From: an uncultured Clostridia bacterium
GTDB lineage: Bacteria > Bacillota > Clostridia > TANB77 > CAG-508
DNA length: 22,391 nt
Reading direction: 5' to 3'
Assembly (NCBI GenBank): GCA_948739805.1
Contig: CAPYID010000031.1
Coordinates: 1-22,391, forward strand
The notes under the pieces: model-generated
What the model was told of the DNA's origin: nothing
Seen by the model: the letters and a program-made list of their open reading frames with translations, nothing else
Database searches by the model: none
Program-made: the position numbers and the translations under genes
Part shown: one piece after another, positions 15,651 through 21,936 of the stretch
How positions within the stretch are numbered: position 1 is the stretch's first letter
Layout of the letters: every line of letters begins with the position of its first letter

Positions 15651-15794
15651 TTAAGCAACTACTTTAACTCTCACACCTAAATTTTGATGTTTTTCTTTTC
15701 CAAAACTGCCTTTTTCTTCAAAAGTTATAATCTCTGAAACCATATCAAAATTAAGTATTAGCTGTCTTGTTTTAGTTGTAGCACTGCCACACAT
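15651..15794 (-). CDS. Small ORF overlapping the end of the recombinase gene
   Basis: A 47-codon frame starting with ATG 15794 inside the last codons of the recombinase gene, in the +1 frame, and ending at TAA 15651. The product begins MCGSATTKTRQLILNFDM and ends HQNLGVRVKVVA; the composition looks like a real folded peptide rather than random AT-rich translation. There is no strong ribosome binding site, so translation would depend on coupling to the recombinase. It may instead be the tail of an older gene to which the recombinase has been joined. Not recognised as a family. Confidence 0.35.
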   Translation of the reverse strand: MCGSATTKTRQLILNFDMVSEIITFEEKGSFGKEKHQNLGVRVKVVA

Positions 15795-17487
15795 TCCACG
15801 TGTGTTGTTTATCTCTGGTTGCAGTATTATTTGAATGTTGTTTGTCGCTCATAGCAGTAAATTTATCTTTGCGATTTATTTCTGTTCCATTTTTACAAAT
15901 AAACCTTATGGTATATGGATTTATTGTTCCATCTTCTAATGTTTCTCCAATTACTACTTTATCAATTAAACATTCAAATATTTCTTTATCAAACTTTGGC
16001 ATTATATCTATGTTTTTAAAAAAACTTTTAAACTTGTTTAATCTTAGCTTAATACTTTCTGTTCTATTTGTTTCTTTCAGTAAGCTTTGTATCTTATTTG
16101 CTAGTTTAATTAATTCTGTATTTAACTCATCAAATTTTTCTGTATATTGTTCTCTATTGATTTTGCCTTCTAAATTTAATTCTAATAGATTCTCAAGTTT
16201 TTTGTTTATTTTTTCTTTGTCTTTTTCTAGTTTTGTTACTATTGTTTCTGTAGTATTTTCTTTTAAGATATTTTCTATTTTTTCTAAAAAGTTTTCTACT
16301 ATTTTTCTGTTATCATTACAGAGTATTCTATAGCCTTGTACAAAACAATCTTCTAGTATTTCTTCTGGTATTGCTTTACAGTGCGGGCATTCTTCTTTTC
16401 CATGTTTTGCTCTTTTGATACATTGCCATACTGCTTTTGCACAATTTCTATTTGCATTCCAGTTTCTTCTTGTTAGTAAACTTCCGCAAAAGCCACAATA
16501 CAATTTACTGCTAAAAGCATATTTTTTGCTATAATTATTATTTCTTCTTCCTGTTTCTCTGTTGCCTGCTCGTTTGGTTCTAATTTGTTGTACTCTATCA
16601 AATAGTTCTTTACTTATAATTGGCTCATGGTGTTCTTTTAAATAATGTTTGTCTACTTCTCCTAAATTACTTAGTCTTTTATGTGATATTGGGTCTATTG
16701 TAAATGTTTTTCCCATTAGCACATCTCCAATATATTTCTCATTTTTTAAGATTCCTCGTACTGTTGATTCGCACCATTTTGTTCTACCTTTTGGAGTTTT
16801 TATTCCTTTTGCAGTTAATTCTTTTGCTATCGTACTTGAACCTACTCCTTCTACATATCTTTCAAACATATATCTTACAATATTGGATTCTTCTTCATTG
16901 ATTGTTATTTCTTTAATTTCAAGATTATAATTATATCCATAACAACCATTATAGCCAATTAGTTCTCCTCTATCTTTCTTCATTTTTAAGCCTAATAAAA
17001 CATGTGAAGATATATTTTCGCTTTCTTGTTGTGCCATAGCACTTAGCAAAGTTAATACTAATTCTCCTTGTCCTGAACCTGTATTGATATTTTCTTCTTC
17101 AAATAAAATTGCAACATTTTTCTCTTTTAGCATTCTTACATATTTTAAAGTATCTAATGTGTTTCTAGCAAATCTTGATATTGATTTTGTTAGTATCATA
17201 TCAATTTTTCCTTCCATTGAATCTTCTATCATTTTCATAAAGTTGGTTCTTTTAAAGTCTAATGTGCCACTTATAGCTTCATCTGCATATATTCCAGCAA
17301 ATTGCCATTCTGATTTACTATTTATTTTTTCATCATAATACTTTAATTGTGATTGATAACTATTTAATTGTTCTTCATTGTCTGTGCTTACTCTGCAATA
17401 GGCACATACTCTTAATCTTTCTTTTATTGTTGTACCTGTTACTCTGTTGATTCTTCCATTTGTTTTCTCTATGACTTGAATTTCCAT
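15772..17487 (-). CDS. Large serine recombinase
   Basis: A 571-residue site-specific recombinase. The resolvase catalytic domain (about 25-165) has AYCRVST with the nucleophile S34 and the SRFARNT arginine motif (104-110). A Recombinase domain follows (about 170-290), then a zinc ribbon (C331-GFC334 and C367-PHC370) and a coiled-coil segment (about 395-475), as in the TnpX/phiC31-type enzymes that integrate and excise mobile elements. GGAGG lies 5 nt before the ATG. The far C-terminus (MSDKQHSNNTATRDKQHTW...) repeats a DKQH unit and differs in style from the rest. No cognate cargo or att sites could be identified, so it may be the surviving part of a decayed element. Confidence 0.9.
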   Translation of the reverse strand: MEIQVIEKTNGRINRVTGTTIKERLRVCAYCRVSTDNEEQLNSYQSQLKYYDEKINSKSEWQFAGIYADEAISGTLDFKRTNFMKMIEDSMEGKIDMILTKSISRFARNTLDTLKYVRMLKEKNVAILFEEENINTGSGQGELVLTLLSAMAQQESENISSHVLLGLKMKKDRGELIGYNGCYGYNYNLEIKEITINEEESNIVRYMFERYVEGVGSSTIAKELTAKGIKTPKGRTKWCESTVRGILKNEKYIGDVLMGKTFTIDPISHKRLSNLGEVDKHYLKEHHEPIISKELFDRVQQIRTKRAGNRETGRRNNNYSKKYAFSSKLYCGFCGSLLTRRNWNANRNCAKAVWQCIKRAKHGKEECPHCKAIPEEILEDCFVQGYRILCNDNRKIVENFLEKIENILKENTTETIVTKLEKDKEKINKKLENLLELNLEGKINREQYTEKFDELNTELIKLANKIQSLLKETNRTESIKLRLNKFKSFFKNIDIMPKFDKEIFECLIDKVVIGETLEDGTINPYTIRFICKNGTEINRKDKFTAMSDKQHSNNTATRDKQHTWNVWQCYN

Positions 17488-17560
17488 TTAAACCTCCATT
17501 CCGCCTAGAGATAAAACTTAATCATTTTATATCATTTTTTCGATAAAAAGTAAATTGATA

Positions 17561-17737
17561 TTATAAAAGTTTGTAATCTTTTAAGATTTTTCTTTTTATT
17601 TCTATATGTTCTGCTTCTGTTATTAAGTTTTCTCTAAACAACTTATTTAAGAGTGATAATTCCATGCTACAATCTAGCATAGTATTATTTTTTAATTGCT
17701 TAGAGTTATCTAATTATATCTCATAATCATGTAGCAT
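17561..17737 (-). pseudogene. SHOCT-like small gene with TAA at codon 8
   Basis: An ATG at 17737 has AAAGGAG at good spacing, but its frame meets TAA after seven codons (MLHDYEI). The same frame then stays open for about 50 codons to 17561 and ends in MELSLLNKLFRENLIT...KRKILKDYKLL, a SHOCT-like helical pair. Small SHOCT-like proteins often lie just before large serine recombinases in clostridial elements. The recombinase starts 73 bp downstream. An internal ATG (17680) could give 39 residues but has no ribosome binding site. A single A-to-T change in a Lys codon would explain the break. Confidence 0.55.
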
Positions 17738-17775
17738 GAAATTGCTCCTTTTCTTTAAATTTGAAAAAGAAAAAA

Positions 17776-17817
17776 GAGCTAAGAAAAATTAGTTTTAAAT
17801 TCTAACTTTTCTTGCTC
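17776..17817 (-). terminator. Rho-independent terminator or attenuator in the recombinase leader
   Basis: On the minus strand, GAGCAAGAAAAGTTAG pairs with CTAATTTTTCTTAGCTC (one bulge, one wobble) around a 9-nt loop, directly followed by TTTTTTCTTTTT (17775-17764). It lies only about 10 nt downstream of a strong promoter and upstream of the SHOCT-like and recombinase genes, so it would end most transcripts before these genes. Confidence 0.75.
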
Positions 17818-17835
17818 TCTCTTTTTCATGCTATC

Positions 17836-17864
17836 ATTATATTATTGTGTTTTCATAAAATCAA
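17836..17864 (-). promoter_or_regulatory. Promoter of the recombinase operon
   Basis: On the minus strand: TTGATT at -35 (17864-17859), a 17-bp spacer and a perfect TATAAT at -10 (17841-17836). The predicted start near 17829 leaves a leader of only about 60 nt before the terminator at 17776-17817. Repeated dyads lie 47 bp and more upstream (17911-18061). Confidence 0.65.
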
Positions 17865-17910
17865 TTCCCTTTTATTTCCCAATTTTCTATTTCTGCTATA
17901 ATTTTTAATA

Positions 17911-18061
17911 AGTACACTAAGTGAACTACAAAATATTTTATAAAAATCGAGTACACTCGGTGAACTTTTGCCTAAAATGAGTGAACTTTTTAAATTTTTT
18001 AGTTCACCATTTTCAATTTTAACGAAGAATAGCGGGTTTGAGCCAGTTCACTCGGTGTATT
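17911..18061. repeat. Cluster of repeated 17-bp dyads (AGTACAC-N3-GTGAACT)
   Basis: Three full sites: AGTACACTAAGTGAACT (17911-17927), AGTACACTCGGTGAACT (17950-17966) and AGTTCACTCGGTGTATT (18045-18061). Each is an imperfect inverted repeat of AGTTCAC/GTGAACT with a 3-bp centre. Two extra half-sites, GTGAACT (17981-17987) and AGTTCAC (18001-18007), face outward across 13 bp and form another dyad. The arrangement looks like binding sites for a dimeric regulator or recombination protein upstream of the recombinase promoter. Confidence 0.65.
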
Positions 18062-18182
18062 TTTACATCATATTTGCTTAAAATTTCTGTTTCTTTATTA
18101 ACTCTTGAAGGCTTGTCCTTCAATGTGTATAGGCATTGTGTTAAACATGCTTTCCTGCCCTCATTTGGTACTATAAAAATGT

Positions 18183-18330
18183 AATAATTAATTACAAACA
18201 GTTAATTGATTATTGCACTTCTTTTTATTATGATTGAAGTGATTGGATAACGTCCACTCATTTAGAAATAAAGTTCTCGCCATTAAAAGTGTTATCCAGC
18301 CTTCGCATAATATATTCGTTTAAGCAAGTT
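18183..18330 (+). ncRNA. Candidate bridge RNA of the IS110 element
   Basis: Three consecutive stem-loops lie upstream of the transposase on its strand: a 12-bp stem with one wobble (18183-18194/18203-18214), CACTTC/GAAGTG (18216-18221/18236-18241), and GGATAAC/GTTATCC (18245-18251/18291-18297, extendable to 9 bp) enclosing a 39-nt loop. IS110-group elements encode a structured noncoding RNA in the left end whose large internal loops guide target and donor recognition. Position and shape fit; the exact ends and guides are not resolved and no strong promoter was seen. Confidence 0.45.
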
Positions 18331-18362
18331 GAGATTGAAATAGCTCTCGTGTAAAGAACCAA

Positions 18363-18373
18363 AATGAGGATAT
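18363..18373 (+). repeat. Left copy of an 11-bp direct repeat flanking the transposase gene
   Basis: AATGAGGATAT here recurs exactly at 19750-19760. A 10-bp inverted partner, ATTGAAATAG (18334-18343), recurs as CTATTTCAAT at 19762-19771. These pairs bracket the transposase gene and may mark element ends or RNA guide and donor matches. Confidence 0.45.
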
Positions 18374-18424
18374 GTAGAAGAGTTGGAACCAATCGTAATA
18401 AAAAATATGGAAAGGAATGATTCT

Positions 18425-19630
18425 ATGAAATATGGAGTTGGAATAGATGTATCTAAAGGAAAAAGCACAATTGCAATTATTTCAAATGAAGGAGAAATAA
18501 TAGAAGAACCTTTTGAAATTATCCATGATATTGATGGTTTTAAAGTCTTAGATGAGAAAATGAAAAATTTATCAAAAGAAGATTTAAAAATTGTAATGGA
18601 AGAAACTGGAACGTATCATCTGCCAATTTTAGGATATTTATTAGATAAGGAGTATTTTGTTACTGCTAAAAATGCATTAGAAATCAAAAAATATTTAGAC
18701 AGAGGATTAAGAAAAGCAAAAACAGATAAAAAAGATGCATATAAACTTGCTGAGTATGCTTGTAACAATTGGTATAAATTAATTAAAGTAAGAGATAATG
18801 ATAAAAAGTATGATAATCTAAAATTTTTATCTAGGCAATATTTATCAACAATTGCTGTTCAAGTAAAACAAAAAGTAAACTTTTCAAATTTATGTGATTT
18901 AATATTTCCAGGATATTATCAATTATTAGATGATAATACATTTATTTTAGGATTAGAAATATTTAAGAAATACTATCATCCTGACATAGTGAAAAATAAA
19001 AAAGAAGATTTATTTATACAAGAAGTTTATCAAATGTCAAAAAAATTAGGGCATAGAAGTGCAGGTATAAGTCTAGCAAAGAAAATTTATACACTAGCAC
19101 AAAAAACATTTTCTACGTTCCCTAATAATCAATATTCACAACTTTCAGCAAATAGTTGTACAGATACTCTAATTTGCACAATTAAAGCGTCTAGTATTAT
19201 TATAGCAGAAATGGATAAACTTGCAAGAGAATTACCAGAATATGATGTAATTAATAAATTACCTGGATGCGGAAAAAAGCTAACATCAAGAGTTATTGCT
19301 GAAATTGGGGATATAAGAAGATTTAAAAATGCTGGAAGTATTATAGCTTATTGTGGTTTAGATGCACCACCATATCAATCTGGACAATTTGAATCCACAA
19401 ATAGACATATATCAAAACGAGGAAACAAATACTTAAGAAAAACAGGATATGAAATTATGCAATCAATAAAAAGTAATCCTAAAAAAGATAATGAATTATT
19501 AACATATATGATAAAGAAAGAAAATGAGGGAAAGTTAAAGAAAGTAGCTAAAATAGCAGGATTAAATAAATTTTTAAGAATGTATTATGGAACAGTAAAG
19601 AAAAAATATAGAGAATTAAATATTTGGTAG
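18425..19630 (+). CDS. IS110-family transposase (bridge-RNA-type recombinase)
   Basis: A 401-residue IS110 transposase and the only clear plus-strand gene. The N-terminal RuvC-like DEDD domain has D8 (GIDVSK), E60 (MEETGTYH) and D101/D104 (KTDKKDA). The C-terminal Transposase_20 domain has LPGCGKKLTSRVIAEIGD (helix-hairpin-helix), then YCGLDAPPYQSGQ with the likely nucleophile S319, and ISKRGNKYLR. All key residues are present and the frame is intact, so it may be active. ATG 18425 is the start because AAGGA lies 8 nt upstream and GVGIDVSK follows; a TTG at 18383 would add 14 unconserved residues. It is followed by a hairpin (19653-19671). Confidence 0.92.
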   Translation: MKYGVGIDVSKGKSTIAIISNEGEIIEEPFEIIHDIDGFKVLDEKMKNLSKEDLKIVMEETGTYHLPILGYLLDKEYFVTAKNALEIKKYLDRGLRKAKTDKKDAYKLAEYACNNWYKLIKVRDNDKKYDNLKFLSRQYLSTIAVQVKQKVNFSNLCDLIFPGYYQLLDDNTFILGLEIFKKYYHPDIVKNKKEDLFIQEVYQMSKKLGHRSAGISLAKKIYTLAQKTFSTFPNNQYSQLSANSCTDTLICTIKASSIIIAEMDKLARELPEYDVINKLPGCGKKLTSRVIAEIGDIRRFKNAGSIIAYCGLDAPPYQSGQFESTNRHISKRGNKYLRKTGYEIMQSIKSNPKKDNELLTYMIKKENEGKLKKVAKIAGLNKFLRMYYGTVKKKYRELNIW

Positions 19631-19652
19631 ATTTGTTGACATAAACTTAAAA

Positions 19653-19671
19653 AGACCTGTAAAATAGGTCT
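19653..19671. terminator. Hairpin after the transposase gene
   Basis: AGACCT-GTAAAAT-AGGTCT, a perfect 6-bp stem (7-nt loop) flanked by A-rich and T-rich runs. On the minus strand it is followed by TTTTT, on the plus strand by CTTTG, so it could stop transcription from both sides. It lies 22 bp after the transposase stop. Confidence 0.6.
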
Positions 19672-19749
19672 CTTTGTCATGTTTAAAATTTTTATAAAAA
19701 TAATTTTAAAAATTTTATAGAAAACTATTGACTTTTGTTAGCAAGTTTT

Positions 19750-19771
19750 AATGAGGATATTCTATTTCAAT
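19750..19771 (+). repeat. Right copies of the direct and inverted repeats beside IS110
   Basis: AATGAGGATAT (19750-19760) repeats 18363-18373, and CTATTTCAAT (19762-19771) is the reverse complement of 18334-18343. The right end of the insertion element is probably near here, about 120-140 bp beyond the transposase stop, but no boundary is proven. Confidence 0.4.
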
Positions 19772-19834
19772 AGTGCTTATGTCTACTTAATTAAATATAC
19801 TTATCCTTAAATCCTCTTAATCGAAAAAGAATAT

Positions 19835-19902
19835 GCTTTAAAAATAAAGTCAAGGTTGTGCGACAGCACATTCATTTTAACCTTGACTTTATTTTATAAA
19901 GC
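19835..19902 (-). terminator. Long inverted repeat, terminator of the GHKL-nuclease operon
   Basis: 19835-19857 and 19879-19902 are reverse complements apart from one extra base (about 23 bp, core AAAGTCAAGGTT/AACCTTGACTTT), around a 21-nt loop that itself contains a GTGC/GCAC mini-hairpin. On the minus strand it lies 24 bp after the ATPase-nuclease stop and is followed by TATTCTTTTT, so it should work as a strong terminator. Confidence 0.7.
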
Positions 19903-19926
19903 ACATTAGAATTATTCATTAAGGAT

Positions 19927-21924
19927 TTACAAGTTTACAACTTTATTTTCTACAGCAGAATTTTCAGATTTTTCCATAATTTCTCCTATACTGTTACCTT
20001 TTTGCATAATTATTTCTCTTTGTATCTCTAATTTATCTTGTATAAATTTATGCTTTATTTCAAATTCGTTTAAAATCTCACTCCATGTTTTTATATATAT
20101 TTTAAAATTTTTTACTTTATAAACTAAAGATTTCTCTCCATGAATTTTTCCATTTTCATATAAATTTTCTATATCACCAGATGTATCAAATTTATTTCCT
20201 ACCAAGTAAAACTCCCATGTAGCATTATTCGCAATAAATTCTGGTTGTTTACTTATGACATTCATATAATTATATATTTGTTGATACTGTTTTTGTCCTA
20301 ATGGAACTTTAGGATGTTTTAATTCAATAACAATATTATTAATAGAATCATTTTCTATATTCTGTCTTACAGCAAAAATATCCATTTCCTTATTTTTATC
20401 TTTATCATCAATATATTTATTTTCATCTTCACCAGTTAATAATTTCGTATACCTACGCAATGCTTCTTCAAACTTTGGCTCTGCTGCTGTAACTAAAGTA
20501 TATTGTTCCCCAAAAATCCAATAATGCTCCTCTATAAATTTCTGTAAATGATCTCTTTCATTAGCATTTAATTCATAATTATATAGTAACTGTTTCAGTA
20601 AATCTATCGCTCTATATCTATCTTGGATTAGTTTAGTAGCTTTTATAATATTTCCTAGTGTAGAATATCTAAGTTCATTTGCTAATTCATCTCTTTCTTC
20701 TGTGTCAAGTTCAATAACTTCATTTAGTATAATGAACAAATTATCTATTTCTCCTGATTGCATTACTAAGTCAAATAATCTAACTAATGTCTTTTTTTGC
20801 TCATTATTTAATGATGAAAATATTTTGGGTTCTGTTTGACAAACTACTTTAACAATATTTTCTAATTGCTCGTGTTTAAATTTATCTAAAGCATTATTCT
20901 CGTTATATTCTGGAAAAATCTTATCCTCATTATATTTTTCTATTAATTTTTCTGTATATTTTTTTATATGAGGTTTTCTCTTCTTTCTTAAAAATTTATC
21001 TATATCTATTTTTAATTGTTTAAATTCTTTGCTATCTTTACTATATCCACTAATAGGAATTTGTCCTTCCATTGTTTCATTAGTATAAAACTCTTCAAAT
21101 AAATTACTACTTACAAAAACACTATGATAAAAATTGTCTCCTTTTTTATTTAATGTAGTAGTCATACTTAATTTAAATTTTTCTTTCTCATCTCCAAAAT
21201 AATATCTTGAATACTCATTAGACAAATTATTTTTCCATTGTACATATCTTACCTTTGCATTTATAGCAAGTTCTCCATATTTATAATTAAGTTCAAAATC
21301 TTCCTTCTCAATTATTAAATCTTCATATGCGATTTCTTCTCCATCAATATATATCTTAAAATTAAATTTTTTATTTAATTCTAATAAACAAGCAAATTCC
21401 TTTTTTATATACTCATTTAACTCATGTACATCTATATTTTCATATATTTCGCTTAATATTACTGTTGTCCCCGTTTCTTTAGCTTCTATTATGTTTTCAT
21501 CGGTCTCTTTATAATTTTCTAAATTATTGGCTTCTATAGTTATAGAATAGTTCTTAAATTTTTGATTTTCTTTATAGACTGTATTCCACTCTGCATATTG
21601 TGCAAAACAAAAGAATGTTAATCTTCCAACACCATTTTTTCCGTGAATCCCTGTTATTCTTGTTCTCTCATATGCTTGTTCTGCTTTTTCTGATTCATAA
21701 AATGGTTTAAATTTTTTATTTAATTGTTTCTTAGCAATACCCATTCCATTATCTCTTATTGAAATTTCTGATATGCCACTCAAATTATTTCTTGAAGTAC
21801 TTATTTCTATTCTATTTGCTCCTGCATCAAATCCATTCCATATATACTCACATATTGATTTTAAAGCATTGTAATTTGATAGTGATTGCTTAACTCCACC
21901 TGTTGTAATAGCAATTCTCCCCAT
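19927..21924 (-). CDS. GHKL ATPase fused to a PD-(D/E)xK nuclease (Shedu/DUF4263-like), putative defence protein
   Basis: A 665-residue protein with an Hsp90/MutL/MORC-type ATPase at the N-terminus: N-box E26-YIWN30, G1 D58-NGMG62, and the G2 lid GIHGKNGVG (92-100). A long middle region of mixed helices follows. The C-terminal part has HLQKFIEEHYWIFGEQY (a common entry to Shedu/DUF4263-like nuclease domains) and then the nuclease signature D515 (EMDIF) ... E534-L-K536 (VIELKHPK) with a following QKQYQQIYNY helix. No TM or signal is present. GGGGGGAAT precedes the ATG. It starts 12 bp after the AlbA_2-type gene. By analogy with Shedu nucleases and MORC/GHKL sensors, I infer an ATP-gated DNA-cutting immune function. 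Confidence 0.75.
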   Translation of the reverse strand: MGRIAITTGGVKQSLSNYNALKSICEYIWNGFDAGANRIEISTSRNNLSGISEISIRDNGMGIAKKQLNKKFKPFYESEKAEQAYERTRITGIHGKNGVGRLTFFCFAQYAEWNTVYKENQKFKNYSITIEANNLENYKETDENIIEAKETGTTVILSEIYENIDVHELNEYIKKEFACLLELNKKFNFKIYIDGEEIAYEDLIIEKEDFELNYKYGELAINAKVRYVQWKNNLSNEYSRYYFGDEKEKFKLSMTTTLNKKGDNFYHSVFVSSNLFEEFYTNETMEGQIPISGYSKDSKEFKQLKIDIDKFLRKKRKPHIKKYTEKLIEKYNEDKIFPEYNENNALDKFKHEQLENIVKVVCQTEPKIFSSLNNEQKKTLVRLFDLVMQSGEIDNLFIILNEVIELDTEERDELANELRYSTLGNIIKATKLIQDRYRAIDLLKQLLYNYELNANERDHLQKFIEEHYWIFGEQYTLVTAAEPKFEEALRRYTKLLTGEDENKYIDDKDKNKEMDIFAVRQNIENDSINNIVIELKHPKVPLGQKQYQQIYNYMNVISKQPEFIANNATWEFYLVGNKFDTSGDIENLYENGKIHGEKSLVYKVKNFKIYIKTWSEILNEFEIKHKFIQDKLEIQREIIMQKGNSIGEIMEKSENSAVENKVVNL

Positions 21925-21936
21925 ATTTATTCCCCC

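Larger units (their letters stand above)
17865..18424. other. 560-bp noncoding region between recombinase leader and IS110 transposase
   Basis: No convincing gene. It holds the operator-like repeat cluster (17911-18061), a small perfect hairpin (18105-18123, TTGAAGG/CCTTCAA) and the structured segment upstream of the transposase (18183-18297). The left end of the IS110 element must lie somewhere in it, but I could not fix it. Confidence 0.6.

Noticed and set aside
15800..16333. 177-codon plus-strand open frame opposite the serine recombinase
   Set aside because: It lies antisense to the conserved recombinase C-terminal half, is a low-complexity Phe/Ser/Leu-rich translation and has no ribosome binding site.
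13985..17716. TAA reassigned to a sense codon, because two genes have an early TAA where Lys is expected
   Set aside because: Many genes in the window end properly at TAA, including the VTT, BceA, MBL-fold and SLATT genes, so TAA is a normal stop here.
17779..17829. A 16-codon leader peptide (MKKREQEKLEFKTNFS) inside the recombinase leader hairpin
   Set aside because: Its ATG coincides with the predicted transcription start, it has no ribosome binding site, and the frame simply follows the hairpin arms. A leaderless peptide is possible but unsupported.
17852..18049. Open minus-strand frame of more than 50 codons through the dyad cluster
   Set aside because: It has no start codon or ribosome binding site, is interrupted by TGA at its upstream end, runs across the promoter and looks like no protein family.
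18363..19760. Calling the 11-bp direct repeats a target-site duplication that sets the IS110 ends
   Set aside because: IS110 elements do not make target duplications of this size, and the left copy would cut off the structured region that is probably part of the element.
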